A stretch of 64,000 bases of DNA from Solen grandis. Taxonomy: Eukaryota; Mollusca; Bivalvia; Adapedonta; Solenidae. The DNA lies in assembly GCA_021229015.1 (NCBI GenBank), contig CM037789.1, positions 37,572,330 to 37,636,329 of the forward strand, in the 5' to 3' direction. The translations under genes were made by a program, and so were the position numbers. Shown piece by piece: positions 19,867-33,544 of this stretch. The notes below the pieces were generated by a model that was not told the origin of the DNA, did not search any database, and was given only the letters and a program-made list of their open reading frames with translations. The number at the start of each line of letters is the position of its first letter. Position 1 is the first letter of the stretch.

Positions 19867-22430
19867 GAACGGTACACTTGTTTAGCTAGTAATATCAATA
19901 TGATAAACGTAAAACGTTGTTGTTGTTTTTTGCAATTTATATGACTAATACATATCTGTAACCTAACATTTTCCGAAAATGCTTCTTAAAAAGCGAAAGT
20001 AGGATATTTTATGAAAATTCTTACAATTGGCTTTAAATTCGTATTTTTTATGTAACTTCCTTATTTTTTTATAATTTAAAAGGTGAAAATCTTAAAATTC
20101 TCTACATTCACTTTTAAATTCTAATGATTCTCTATAATCCGTAAAACTCTGACATGACGGCAAAATCGCTGAAATTATACATGTTTAAATTTTATTTTTG
20201 ATGAACTTCCTTTACTTGATCAATTTCAAAACTTTAGGTACCAAAATAATGTCTTAAAATTCTCTACATTTCACATGCTTTATCTTTGGGAATATTTATT
20301 GTTTTAAGATATAAGCCGTGAAACTCTTACATAACGGCAAAATCGCTGAAATTATACATGTTTAAATTCTTATTTTTGATGTAACTTCCTTATACTTGGA
20401 TCAATTTCAAAACTTTAGGTACCAAAATAATTGTCTTAAAATTCTCTACATTTCACATGCTTTATCTTTGGGAATATTTTTAATATGTTTTGAGATACAA
20501 GATCTTAAACCTCCTGAAAAAAAAAGAAAAAAATCAGCAAAGCTATATGCACGAATTTCGTTTTTTTCCCCATTACTCAACGAATCTTAGGTCAATCATT
20601 AAACTTTAAGCATCAAAAGAACGGCCAAACATTGCTTTACAAAAAATATTCATCATCATATTTTCAAATATCAAAGGTTTTCGAGATACAAAACTGTTAA
20701 ACACACTGAGGGTTACCAAGTTTTCGTTTTTCCGCCATAACTCAACCGATTCAACCCCAATCATCAAAAACTAAATATCATTTGAAAGGTCTTTCTAAAC
20801 ACTACAAATTATACGCATAGTGTCTCGATAGAATATATACAGTTTTTGAGATATTTAAGGCCGAAGAAAAACCCGATAATTGATATGTGACCTTGACCTT
20901 TGGAATTTTCCGGAAACGAAAGTTACATGGCTCCATAGAATCTAATACTGCATCTTCAGTCAAAATTTCAAGCAAATCATACAACAAATAAAGCCTATAG
21001 GGCTTAAAAACGGTTGAGTTTTAATACAAAAGTTTTATTAGCATTATGACGTCATGTGACGTCATGTATATGCCGTTCATCTTTTTAGAATGTATAGAAG
21101 ATCTGGGTCAAATTCCACCAACAATGCTAAGTAATACTTAAATACTTAGTGGCGAATTTTATTATTCTTGTTTCTCTTTTAAAAATGCCTAAATATTTCA
21201 CTTCTTAACAAAAATATTATTAGTTTTAAAGAAAATAATTAATTTCGGTTCAGTCATTTACTTAAATATTTTATAAAATGGGTATGGTGAAAAGTGTATC
21301 TACCTAATATAAGAATTTAAGTATTACTTAGCGCTAAGTATTGTTGGTGGAATTCGAGCCTAGAGACTAATATTTAGTCCAAATATAAGCTTCCTACCTC
21401 ATCTGGAAGCGATTTTATACGCATTTGAAATTTGACGTCAATGGTTCGAATCTTGGATTCACCATAAAACCTTTGCCTTTTCGAATTTGGAAAAACGGAC
21501 ACTGGGATGCACAACTAGAGCCTAATATACACATTCTGTGAAATTTTGATGAAAATCGGTCCAGAAATAATGGCTGTAGACCGCGTACAAACTGTTTCAC
21601 CTGACGTCAAATCTGATGTTATATGACGTCATATGAATATAAAATTCATTGCATTCGGAAGCTCATGGTGTGAAATATATGCTATAAAATTTTCATTGTT
21701 CTGGACCATTGGCAACACATCGAAATTAACACAAATATAATAGGAAGAAAAAAAGAACTAGATTTCGTTTGCACGGCAAACGATAGGACTTTCTGCAAAC
21801 CGTTTAAAACTCAATCAAACTGAAAATTTTAATACGGAATACGCAGAAAATATTAGGTATCTAGAGTGTAACCTATACATTCCTTGAAAATTTTCGAAAA
21901 ATTCATCAAATTTATTATGTTTTAGATCGCTTACAAACTTTTTGATCCGACGTCTATTCTGATGTCATATGGATGTGAATATAATTGCATGTGAAAATTC
22001 AGCATACTTAATATATGCCCTAAATTTGTTGTAGTTCTGGATCATTGGGATCAAATTGGGATCAAATCATTGGGATTAAATTCTCTACATTTCACACGCT
22101 TTATCTTTAGGAATATTTTAAATATTTTTTGAGATACAAGCTCCTAAACCTCCTGAAAAATGAAAAATCACCAAAGCTATATGCACGAGGATAAGAGGAA
22201 TAAAAAAAAAGAATAATAAGAATAATAAAAAAAAACACAAATTCCAAAGGGCAGAAAGTCGCAGAAAGGGCAGAAAGTCCTAATAATAATAAGAAGAAGA
22301 ATAACTAGATTTCGTTTGTCCCGAACAAAAGATAGGGCTTTCTGCTCTGCAAGCCAATTCAAACCTGATAGGTTGGGATGAATTTCTTTATATGTCATGT
22401 TACTTTCCGCTATTTACGTTTAATTGTGGT
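19867..22430. repeat. Repeated non-coding family, several diverged copies
   Basis: The segment with 'acggcaaaatcgctgaaattatacatgtttaaat' and 'actttaggtaccaaaataat' is duplicated at 20137-20300 and 20320-20480. Parts return at 22080-22190. 21.5-21.8 and 21.9-22.07 kb share 'ggctgtagacc/agcgcgtacaa', 'tgacgtcat' and 'ctggaccattgg' with 24.6-26.5 kb. It ends in 'gggctttctgc' hairpin pieces and (AAT/AAG)n. No protein is supported. Confidence 0.65.
21111..21354. mobile_element. 244-bp MITE
   Basis: Terminal inverted repeats of about 35 bp: AATTCCACCAACAATGCTAA at the left, the reverse complement at the right ending in TTGTTGGTGGAATT. The interior is AT-rich with no coding. A target duplication is not obvious. 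Confidence 0.8.
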
Positions 22431-24600
22431 ATGTTAAGATATCAACATTATACGTACACTGTTAATAGACTTTAAGTTTGAGTTGCACCTTTTTTCTAAG
22501 TTATGCTGCAGTCTCTGTCGGTATATGCAAATCACCTTTGCCATACTCTGACGCAGAAAATTCTTTAATGCTGTAGCAAATCCAACATCGTGAATGGAAC
22601 CCAACTAAATTCATTAAGGACCTAAATTTAACCACATTAAGTTTTAGTTTGTTGACAATAGTGAAAATACAACATCTTGTTCTTAATTTCTTGATCCTTG
22701 ACGCGTTGCTGTTACCGCTGTTGATGAGCATGACGAAGACTAACTAGTACCTACGTGAACCTTCCCATGATGCGATTTGAATCACTGATCCTGTCTCCAA
22801 ATTTAGCGATGCATGCATCAGAATGACGGGAGTATCCATTAAAATTTTATCAGTTTAAAATATGACTTCCTCATCAGCCTTATAAAGGATGTCGCTTTAA
22901 CACAGAGACGGTGGTAATTATTCACTATGGCCAATTAACTGTCAGGTGTCTGTGGTGTTCTCGATGTGATGCAAGCTGCTTATAATCAGATATCTAGCTA
23001 ATTTTGTTTTTTTTATATGTTGTACTTCCTTTTAATTGAGTACCCCTTTCAAGCAGCTTTGGCTCTTTGTTCTCTTAGCCGGACTTCGCAAATTTGGTCG
23101 TCTGCTTGTTTATGTTTAGCGTCCAACCGACAATATTAAATTATTGTTGGGACGTTTTCCTACATTAGACTGGTATATTTTATATTTGGTTTAACGTTCC
23201 ATTAACATTATATCAGTCATTTGGGGAGTCTTGTCTACATGAGAAAGATGCTAATATATCAAGCTGTTGTGACATGGTTCCTTAGTTATATCATTCTGGC
23301 ACTAGGCTATACAGTCCTAAAACACTTCTCTTATGATTAGCTTAGCGCCAGACGCAAGAGATATAAACCAGGCCAGGGATCAACTCAACGATCCTCCGTG
23401 CGTTTAATATTACCACTTGGTCACTGGGAACAGTTCGTCTGAAAAAGGGACATTTCCATCTTAAGTACAGTTGCACAAATCTTTTTTAACCACACTCTTT
23501 TGTCTTGGCAGTGTCCATTTAGGAGTGTGACTTCTTGTTGCAGATGACGATGTTCTCCTGCCATTTAACCATCGAGTTAATCGCCATTTTGACCGTCTTG
23601 GTCTTTTGTTTAGCTAAATAAGTACAATCGGCAGTGGCGAATTTAACGGGGGCTACTAGGGAGCCACTGTCCCAACCCAGAAAGTTATTGGGAACACATT
23701 TAATGATAGAACACTAAAAAATTTGGTAAATGATTACATCACACATGTAAAGTGAGCTACTTAGAAGCACCTTTGTCAGAGAGCGCAATGAGAAAAAAGA
23801 AGGTTTTCCTATGACATTAAGCTCGCTAAGTCCTTAAGTAACAACAAAACATGAAACTTATGTCCATGAATTATGAAACCGCGACTGATTGGATCTCTAC
23901 CCTTCTCGAAACTTTCTTCGATAAAGCACTTACCTGTCCTCAGCAACACCCTCTTATGAGTAGTCCCGTCATTTACGCTGGATAGTCCAGGTCACAGTAG
24001 AAACAGTAATTTATGTGTTTAATTATGTTCCAACCTTTGGGAGTCCCTTTTAATACTAAGACAAATATATACAGATGTCAGTAAAACATTCAGCTTAATG
24101 TAAAGGCAAATTATTGTGAACTGGTGCATCTCGAATGGTATCATAGTTTCACGTTTGAATGCGCAGAAATATGCTTTATGTCATTCTAAATGATATAAAA
24201 TTATACGCTTCTGAGGTTAATATGAGAAGGGAATATATCGATCGAGAGATACATATTTATCATGACTATGCATGTATACGGTCAAAAAACGTATTACGTC
24301 AAAGAAACATCTTAAACCGCAAATAAGAGAATAACTAAAATAGCTCGTGTATGAAAGCTACATCATTTCAGAGTATTTATATTTACCTGTTAAAATTTCA
24401 CGATACATAGGGAAATATAAAATATTTTTCTGGTGCCTCTGCAGATATTCTTTCTATACGTAGGGTTTACAGTGTTAAATGAAAGTTTCAGTTCACATAC
24501 TCGTTATCTAAACAAAAGCACGTATATAAGTGATTATGTCGATGCAATAATAAGATTTATTTAGCTTATTCGAATCTCCATTTTTGGAATTTTGAAAATT
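22431..24600. other. No gene; one degraded SINE
   Basis: A degraded minus-strand SINE family A lies at about 23172-23428 ('ggtttaacgttccattaac...tcatttggggagtcttgtctacatgag', tRNA-like head near 23400). The rest is AT-rich with no supportable coding. A minus-strand ORF of 76 codons at 22501-22731 has no recognisable domain. Confidence 0.5.
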
Positions 24601-26515
24601 TAAGAATATATGCATATCTACATCCTAACGTAACCTTCTGTGAAAATATCAAGTCAATTGGATCAGAAATAACTGCTGCAGAGCGCGAACCAAATTTGGT
24701 GGCTGTGTCAACTGTGACGTAACATGAAGATGAAAAATTTTGCATTCAAAGCGCCAAAGTCGCTCTGCATACTGTTAAAATTTCATGTTGCTGACGTATA
24801 GTCAACCTGTCGTAATTTGAACCTCAAAAGAAGAAATAATAATAAGAAGAAGAAGACACTTGAATCGCTATCGCGATATCATCGGTTTTCGCGAAAGCAA
24901 TTTCATTCAGTTCACGAGTCGCATAATTCGAAAAATATATTTAGTCGTTCACTGGCTTGTTGAATAGTGTTAACAGTGATCTTTCAAACATTTTTGTCGC
25001 AATGTTTAAGCAGATTTTTTACCTAATAGAATATTTTTGAGTTTACCTGTCAATTATGTAGTCGCAATTTTGATTTTTTTATGGAATTCGGTCAGAGCCA
25101 AGTTAGATGTGTGTGTTGCTTTATGATGGCGACAAACGACAATTGTAATCGATAAACAACAATTGAAAACGACACACAACATTATAAAATGACACACGAC
25201 AATGCGACATGACACTCGACATTATTACGAACTTATGTTGCATCGAATTTCTATCATTTTCATGAAATATCGCATTAATTTTTGAGTGTCGTTTCAAATT
25301 GATGTCACCAAAGAACAGAATGCAAAGAAAAAATCGCAAAAAAAACCAACAGACTTCGATTTTTTTACTTATAAAGAGTGATTTCAAGCCAATCGCCCCT
25401 AGGGCAAAATGAGAAAAAAATTAAAATTTTTTTACTAGCATGAGCAAATGGTTCAATCAAGTATACAAATCGCGCTAGTCATAAATTCTTTTTCTTATAT
25501 ATCACAATTTGTAAAAACTGTTTACAATTGTTCTTAAAAGGATCAAAACTTGGACTGCTGTAAAATTACAAAATCAAGTCCGAACTAAACATCACTGGAA
25601 AGAGCTCTTCAAGAACTAAAACTTTTTGTTCATAAACTCTCAATGAAATGTTTTTAGTTTTGGAGCTATTTGGGGCCGAATAAAAACACAATAATCTTAA
25701 TATGACCTTGACCTTTTCATTTGTTTTAACTTTTTAATTGTGAGGCCCTTTCAAACTTAACAATAGATAACGTGTGAATATTTTATTAAGAAAAAAAATA
25801 AATTAAAGTCAGGAGCGACAAAAAACATGTTTTTGAAATTTTATTTTTTCCTAAATTTTAGTGAAGTTTGACCGTTTCTAGAGGACAAACCATGCATTTC
25901 TTAAATTCGCCACCCCAAATATTTTGTGCGTATATGTCTTACAAATTGTATGCATTTAGCAGAATACTTCTATCTGATCTCTAACAAAAATGGACAGGTT
26001 TTGCAAAGACCTACCCTCATTTGCACATATTTTTTTTCAAGGTACATTTTCAGGTCCAAAGTTCGAAACTTGGTTCAGCCATAGGTCCTTGATCTTTTTG
26101 AATCTTGCAAAATGTATATAACCCTGCACAACTAAATCGCAATCCATACATTCTGTGAAAAGAATCAAGTCAATTTGTCAAGAAATGACGGCTGTAGAGC
26201 GCGTACAAGCTTTGGTAGCTTTTTTCAACCCTGACGTCACGTGACATCACATGATGAAAAAAATGCTGCAATCAAAAGCGCCAAAGTCTCTGTGCATACT
26301 GTTTAAATTTCATGCTACTGCCTAATCGGTAACCTGTTTTAATTTGAACCTCAAAAGGAAGAAAAAAGTAGAATAATCATAATAAGAAAAACATAACAAA
26401 CCCAATAGGTCTTTCTGCTTGAGGCAGAAAGCCCTAATAAAAAAAACAGTACAAACCCAATAGGACTTTCTTCCGAAAGGGCAGGAAGTCCAAATAATAC
26501 TACCATTCAAATTTC
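24601..26515. repeat. Second block of the 20-22 kb repeat family
   Basis: 24650-24860 and 26160-26400 are parallel copies sharing 'gcgccaaagtc', 'ctgcatactgtt/tgtgcatactgtt' and 'aatttgaacctcaaaag'. The 26.4-26.5 kb end carries hairpins TTTCTGCTTGAGGCAGAAAG and CTTTCTTCCGAAAGGGCAGG, as at 22.25-22.35 kb. No protein is supported. Confidence 0.65.
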
Positions 26516-26949
26516 ATATGATTAACATGTACGTGATAATCCTTACTCTATAGTCGTTACATGGCTGATTCACATGTTTCAAATTCCGCTTTGTGCGAAA
26601 ATATATTTTACCTTTTTGCATGTGATGGGACACATGTCTACTTATGCGATTCATCAGAGGATCGGTAACCCGGTGTAATGCGCTGATTTAAATTGACCTA
26701 CCAGTTATTGGGGTAAATCTCACATGTTTATTTCCCATTGAAAAAGTTGTGGAAGTATGCAGTAGAAAATAGATTTTAGATGTTCGGGAAGTGCTCGCTG
26801 GTTTACGTAGGTTACGCCTTGTTTCGGAGTGAAATGGCAAGTGTTTGAACATAGCTATATCAAGTTTCAAATTATGGCAAAATCGGCAGCATCCTGCCTT
26901 TGACAAAATACAAAGATATTCCACGAAAATAAAAAAAATGACGTCGTTA

Positions 26950-28215
26950 ACCATCAACCAAAGTCTATCCAACGTTGGATCCCTCGCGTCGATGCTACGT
27001 CAGGGTTAAAAGTTGGATCGACGTCGGATCAGCGTCGGATATTGGTCGCGACATTTAGTGACCATTATTCAACATCTATCAGAAGGTGGTTTACATTTTG
27101 CCAATGAGACAAAAACAAAAGATGCTCTTAGATGTTAGGAAAGCGTAGCTTTGCCACTCACGATCTCCACGGAAACATGTACGCATGAAAAGAATCATAG
27201 TTTCGAATTTTCACGCCATATTTTTAACGAACACTGCAAGAATACTTTTTTCTAACAATTTGAAATGTTCAATACCAGTCTCCAGCTGGTCAAAATATCG
27301 AATTGACTAGTATGATCATATGTTGTTACAGTGAAGTCTTTAGGCGGGATGTATGTGCAACAGATGTATACAAAAGGTAAAATAAAGGTAAAGTGTTTGT
27401 TTATTATAGTGTCACCCCTATTGAAAGAGCCAGCCAGTTTTGACTTATGAGACACCTCTTCGGTTTCACAATTACCTCCCCAGTTTCCTCCTATATGCCA
27501 TGCAGGCACAAAGCAGGAAGACAACCAGTAACCATTATTTAACTAGCTGGCGGCTCACCAACCGGCCACATCAGAACGATCCTCTGCCGGGGATTGACCC
27601 TTGACCCCCCGCTCCCGAAGCGGATGCCTTAACCACTAGGCCAAGATATCAAATAAAAATAAAGAAAATTAATCAAATTAATCAAAGAAACTGATTTTGT
27701 GAGTGTGTTCTTTCCTAATTCTCCTTCCTTGCATATTTTTTGTCTGAACAATATTACTGCAATAAAACCGGGTCTCTCTTTTTGGTTTATAATATTGAGA
27801 GACTCTGAATGAAGTTATATTCAAACTTATTTTACCTTGATTGAGAAAGTTATCACAACTTATACTAATTGCTCTCAGTGATTTCTATGTTGGACTAGTA
27901 CTTAGTGCGCTGAAAGGCCATGAAAATCATTGACGCAAATTGGGTTTTGGTTCTACAATCATTTCCGTTACCACTGGACCTAGGATAAAAATGATTGATT
28001 TAAAATGGTTGCATGTTGGTTGGAAAATTGTTGGACTTTGGTCATATTGGTGCCTGGCATTGGTTGGATATTTGTTGTGAATTGTCATGTCCTAACGTCG
28101 GGATTCTGACGTCTAGACAGTTTGCAAAACCAACATAAAGCCAACGTTGATCCAACGTTGGGGTCCGACGTCTATACAAAGTTAAATTGACGTCTAATGT
28201 TTGCTGGGATGTATA
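26950..28215. mobile_element. Possible inverted-repeat element with CAACGTTG ends
   Basis: The left side has CCAACGTTGGATC (26969) and clustered 'gacgtcgga'; the right side has GATCCAACGTTGGGGTCCGACG (28149-28170) and ends 'gtctaatgtttgctggga'. The ends are only partly similar, and other repeats are nested inside (tRNA-like head at 27545-27650, SINE-like piece at 27885-27990). The 90-94 codon minus ORFs here are unsupported. Confidence 0.4.
27545..27650 (-). mobile_element. tRNA-like SINE head
   Basis: Minus strand TTGGCCTAGTGGTTAAGGCA (A-box region) and 'gcttcgggagcg'. The B-box region 'gggtcaatccccg' is extended by an insertion, so it does not fold as a real tRNA. Confidence 0.55.
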
Positions 28216-28494
28216 TAAATAAGTACGGAACAGTTAAGTTACCCCGAGTACCATTACGAATGGGTTTGCTTCATATAACATTTAGCAAAATTATTTACTG
28301 TTCTAGCATGATTTGAAAGGAATGCCGCGTTGAAAAAGACTTAAATGTGGTATGGCGATACCGGGTGCTCCTTACATTTGTTGATGGTGTACTTTCACTT
28401 TTATAAGAATATAACAAGTGTTCATAAATAAGTTTTAATTATCTTAAAATGTTGATATTTGACTCAATTTTTGAAATTTAACAGAAAAAATGAC

Positions 28495-28725
28495 TTTGTA
28501 ATAAGCTGTAAAAGAACGCTTAATGGGTGCAGCCATTTTCGTATCACGTGACAAAATTTTGAACTTGTGACGTCACATTGTTCTCGCGAGATGGACCGCG
28601 CGAGATTTCCTCGACGCAATGGCGACGTTTCTGTTACGTTTGTAAAATATTGATAATTTTGGATATAAAACGTGATAAAGGCAACAAGAAGTGGTTCTCG
28701 TTGATTTCTGTTAACTAACGATCAT
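28495..28725 (+). promoter_or_regulatory. CpG-rich promoter-like cluster
   Basis: CACGTGAC (28545), TGACGTCA (28568), TTCTCGCGAGA (28581-28591) and a second GCGCGAG follow each other in 60 bp. An ATGGCGACG lies at 28619, and a GTGAGT donor-like site at 28726. TCTCGCGAGA is a known strong promoter element of housekeeping genes in animals. No downstream exon is recognisable. A GTG-started 74-codon frame at 28726 begins with a Cys pattern CQALNC that faintly resembles a THAP start, but this is not enough to call. Confidence 0.45.
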
Positions 28726-28959
28726 GTGAGTCGTAAAATACCACAGTGTCAGGCATTAAACTGCAATATTAGCCCAGGATATGACGTTTGCAAATTTGAC
28801 TATTCAACTATACTGAAAAAAAATTTTTTATTAAAATTCAACTTATTGCTTTCTTACTCGTGTGTGAGAGTGTCGGGAGCCCTTGTCATGACCTTTTTAT
28901 GTAAGAATTGTAATGAACGCTACTTCCAAAATGGAATCCTTGAGAACTAAGGTATGAAA

Positions 28960-30880
28960 ATTTGTGTGATTTATAATGCACGTGAGTCCATCTTAATTCC
29001 CAATAACTACATCACTTGAATTGCAAAAATCGCAGCGAACTATACTTTCTTTTTTACTACCTCCCTCAAAACTGATCTGTATACCTCAAGATTAAGTGAT
29101 CGAACTAAGAAAAGAGTCAAGTGAATAATAAATAATTGTATCATTACACGGTCCAGTAAGCGTGTTCTCACTTAAAACTCGTCGCATAAATTACACAAAC
29201 ATTTACAGTAATTACCCACTTACATGAAACAGATTAAAGGGGGAGATGTAAAGCTGCATTTCATAACAATGTCTGTGATACTAGAGAGAAAATTATAAAT
29301 CAAAATATTTATTGGCACATAAAGAGCAAACTGAAACTTATTTATCACGATGTGCACGGCTGCATTACGAAATATCATCATGCCTGGGTAAATGAGTTGA
29401 ATAGTGAAAGTGAAACCTAGTATAACCAAACATAGCCGAAAACAAACAACGTTTTTCATTATAATGTATATTATGAATTGTTATACCATGTTGTTGGCTA
29501 TGAAAGCTTATTGTGCTGTTTAATGCCAAATAAAGATTGTGTTATGTATACGACACACATCAGCTAATTAGCGAAGTAAGTTACACACCGATGCCCAATT
29601 GTTGCAGGGAATCTAAAGAGACCATCGTATTGTACACTCAATACATGTTAAGTACTGTTCTTTATCAAAATCACCATCAATGCTAAATACATCAATATAA
29701 TATCAATAAATGGATTTCGCCTTTCTGTACTTCATGCAACCCCATTATAAAAGTAACCTATGGATAACGCAAATACCTCATTATAAGTCGTTTAGATAAC
29801 GTTGATCTAATAACTAACAAATTTACATGAGCAGTATTTATACTCAATTTGCTTTAAATAATTTACAATGACTTGTGTAATTGTTTTATTTATTATACTT
29901 CATTAAAAGTTTTTCAATAGCATCATCTCTGCTATCTCTGGCCCATGAATTTCCGTGATATTCCGAATAATGTGTCACGCGTTACTGTCCAACTCCCCGG
30001 TGTTTTTTTTTTTTGTTCAGTGGAGGTAATTAAAATGGCGTCGCCAGCTAAGTGCCACGATTTTGCGTATTAAAACACAAAAAATCTTTGTCATGAAACC
30101 ACATATTGAGATATTCTTTCACTGATATCATTCTCAGAGTGCGATCTTCAAATTAAGATCAAGTTTATCTCAGAGTTGCGTTCTCCTTTAACAAACTAGC
30201 ATTTGTTTGACCTTCATTTATCGACCACACTGATAAGCGGTTACTTTCTATTGTTTTTTGACTGACTGCTTAAAACAGTTTTGACTGTATAAAGTACATT
30301 TTAGACTCTCATCTCATGATCTATCTATCGAAAAAGGTCGACATGAAGGAGTACCAAGAGAAAATAGGACATGTATACACTGTAACATGAATAAAATCGA
30401 AAAATCACTTTTTATTAATATGTCCTAAATATTATAACCTTAGGGAAACATTTTTAAAGCTATATTTTTGTCATTGGAGTACACTTAAAAAATTCGAATT
30501 TTTAATGGAAACAAAAAATCATAAAACTTTTAATAATTTATCCAAAAATTTGCATTTTGCTTTTATAGAAAGAAATCGTATTCAAAATGCATAACATTCT
30601 ATTATCATTACTTGAATTTTATTGTACATTACAAAATGTTTTATACAGAATCTTCTTTGTAAACGGACCTAAAATGAGAATGTATAAACATATATAAACA
30701 CATGTGTCATTTCCACATTGTCTTATGCTTTGTAATTGTTATACCATGCTGTTGGCTATAAATGCTTATTGTGCTATTTAATGTCAAATAAAGATTATGT
30801 TATGTCATGTTATTATGTATAAAGTACGTGTGCGGCCCCAGGACCAGTCAACACGGTGTGAGAATAATATGATAGAAGGC
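28960..30880. other. No gene; two LINE/SINE-like 3' tails
   Basis: 29480-29545 and 30735-30815 share 'ataccatg(t/c)tgttggctat', 'gcttattgtgct', 'aaataaagatt(g/a)tgttatg', a typical 3' tail ending in short TTATG repeats. The rest is AT-rich. ATGGCGTCGCCAGC at 30035 starts a 12-codon frame that I do not call. Confidence 0.5.
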
Positions 30881-30889
30881 GGTATCATG

Positions 30890-31205
30890 TCAAATGTCTA
30901 CGGAGTGATACCAATTTGATTCATTTAATTCAGCATATGAACCACAGACATGTATGTGCAGCAAATGTCTATGATATGAACAAAATACATGTTCATCGCA
31001 TTTCATACAATGACGTCGGTAACATACAACATGCGAAATGCATGAGCATTGCAACAACATCATCATCATCACTCGATGGTTCCTGTGTTGGACCAGTACT
31101 TTGCGGCTGGGAAGGTCATGAATAATTCTTGCCTCCAACGGGGTTCGAACCCACAACCTTCGAATCCGTAATAGGATTCGTTACCACTAGACCACGGCGC
31201 CCTCA
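30890..31205 (-). mobile_element. tRNA-derived SINE, family D
   Basis: Minus strand: GCGCCGTGGTCTAGTGGTAA head, B box GGGTTCGAACCCC, then 'atgaccttcccagccgcaaagtactggtcc'. The same phrase, diverged and on the same strand, is at 27885-27990. Overlapping ORFs on both strands are artefacts of the repeat. Confidence 0.7.
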
Positions 31206-33540
31206 AACGAATTGTAGAGGAAGACAGCACTGATTTCTCATTCGTAAATTATTTTTTAGACAGAGAAGCGGTTTTTGGCTGATAACAACTGTTGACTTAT
31301 TTTTTATTGTGTTTTTTGTATATTTTGACGCCGTCTTCCACACAGTCATTTGCACTTAATGTCTACAATAAAAATTGATTTGTAAATTGTGAAAATTATC
31401 AAATAGTACAAATTGAAATATGTTTCTTGTGTTTCGATATTCATCATAAGTAACGCAATTCTATATATAAAATAACAGTCTGCATAACTTAGTATTAGTA
31501 ACTATATGAAAGTCTCTGATGAATCATTAATACGTCAGAAAGATGGACTGATTAATCGACGATGTTTTTTCGTACAACATAAACATTGTAGAAATTTGCG
31601 TGGGCTAATAATAATGAAAAAGATTGCAATAATGGGCGTTGTCTACCTTTATATCCAAGCACAATCAGGCACAATGTATGGACATGTTGCAGCTATTGTG
31701 GCGATACTTTTTCTGTTTTAGTAGCCATTGTATCCAAATGACTGAAATACTGCCGAGGTGACGTCTCACAAAGCGGGTAGCTAAATATCGGTAAACACAA
31801 ACATTGTAACTGTCTCTGTGGCCATTTTCCCCCGCCTTTCATAACATGTGTTATAGTTATGTTATTAGAATTACAGGTTTAGGTAGAGATTCCAAGTGGT
31901 GTGTTTTTAGATATAATATATAGTTTTGATTAATACTTATTCTTTTTATTTTTGATATTTTTGCCTATTTCTTTTTCATACTCTTTCTTTGGTTTGCGTA
32001 CTTACTGTCTCTTTAGCAAAAAAAAAGATCCATTGTTGGAAAGTCTAAAATATACACAGGAAATGATTGCTAGCCATTACAAATAAAGAAGAGAAGAAGT
32101 AACGTTGGAAAAATAATGTAGGAAATGGAATGGAAAGAGGAATGAGAATATAATCGACAATGAACAGACAAGAAACAAACATACGATAATCTAACTGCAC
32201 AGACGGTGGCGTATAGCAGTGTTATTATAACAGGGCACCCGTGAACCCTGGTAAACCTCGCCCATCCGATCCATCGGGGCAAGAATCAAAACCCCAGTCG
32301 AATATTCGATCAACGCTATCTTGACCGGACAACAGCATTTAGAATAACAATCAGAAATAGTTGTATTTCTATTTTAAATATGATGAGAGAGAGAAGTCTT
32401 AAGTATTCTCATGACACATCATCTACTAAATATTGAAGATACGTGTATACGTTACTGTGATGTTTCAAAGATGAGAAAAACAAAACAAATAAAACATACC
32501 ACGCACATTATCCTGAAATCCTGTCAATAAGTTACACGTATGTATTTAAGTTTGTTTTCTGTCTCGTAAAGAAAACCAATATGCCCATCCAGTGGAAAAA
32601 TAACTGATTAACAAACATGAAAAAATGGATACACTACACTAAATTCTACGCTCACAAGCAGTGTATACATAGCTTGCGTTACCCGTCTATTTCACTCCGA
32701 AATGAGACGTAATCCTACGTAAATCAACGAGCAATTCCCGAAGACTTATTCTACATGCTGGTCTAAAATATCACACACTTTTTAACAGGAAATAAAAATG
32801 TACTTCAGATTTCCCCGGTCACTTATTTTTCTATTTAAATCGGGTATTGTCGAGCCTCTTGTAAATTAGTCTATTGATCAATTATAAGAAATTACTCAGT
32901 TGCTTTTTTACTAATGTCATCTCTATTTTGGCAATGGCGGTTTAATTCAATAGTTTGATGTCAATTACCAACAAGGAATAAAATCATTATTTTTTGCTCA
33001 GGAGCCATTCAAGTTGATTCCCTGCATGGTAGTATCCAACATTAGCCTATTCATTATATTATGCTTACTGATGAGTTACTGAAATATATCGGTGAGATAC
33101 AACTCGTATCTTACTGTTTGCAACTGAGTGAGATAATGAATAATGTGCGTATTTGTTATCGTTTCTATTTAATTTTATGGACGCAAAGCGAAGCGCTGCG
33201 ATAAGCCCATAAAATTTAAAAAATAAACGATAACATATTTACAGTTTGTCACGTACGCCATACAGCTTTGCATTTGGCTTCGCATTTTGGAATCGCCTTC
33301 CGTTTGACTGACAACACACGTGATGCTTTCAGTATGGGTTCAGAGTCAATGTTACTTGGTACATTTATATTTTTAGGTAACAAAACATGATGTTAGTAGT
33401 GGCTGATGTAGCTCGTGACACCGGTAATATTTTGGTGTAGGTAGTATTTTCATCCTATCCCTGATACATAGATTAATCATTTTGATTACAAGCGGTTAAG
33501 CGTGGATGGTTGTCACAGCTGTCAAGATAGCAAAATGAAC
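31206..33540. other. No gene; SINE pieces and a hairpin
   Basis: 31735-31790 carries the 3' end of SINE family B ('atgactgaaatactgccgagg'). 32058-32097 is the tail of SINE family C. 32690-32760 is an inverted, diverged copy of 26760-26830 ('cactccgaaatgagacg', 'acgtaaatcaacgagc'). ORFs of 70 codons or less are unsupported. Confidence 0.5.
33155..33234. repeat. 80-bp imperfect palindrome
   Basis: GTTATCGTTTCTATTTAATT and its near reverse complement flank a short GC-richer centre (ACGCAAAGCGAAGCGCTGCG). It could extrude as a cruciform. It may be a small MITE. Confidence 0.75.
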
Positions 33541-33544
33541 ACGA

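Noticed and set aside
28726..28950. THAP-like N-terminus from a GTG start
   Set aside because: Only a C-x4-C pattern supports it; no later THAP residues, and the GTG is better read as a splice-donor context.
31130..31205. Possible tRNA gene on the minus strand
   Set aside because: The acceptor stem does not close and it continues into a SINE body shared with 27.9 kb.
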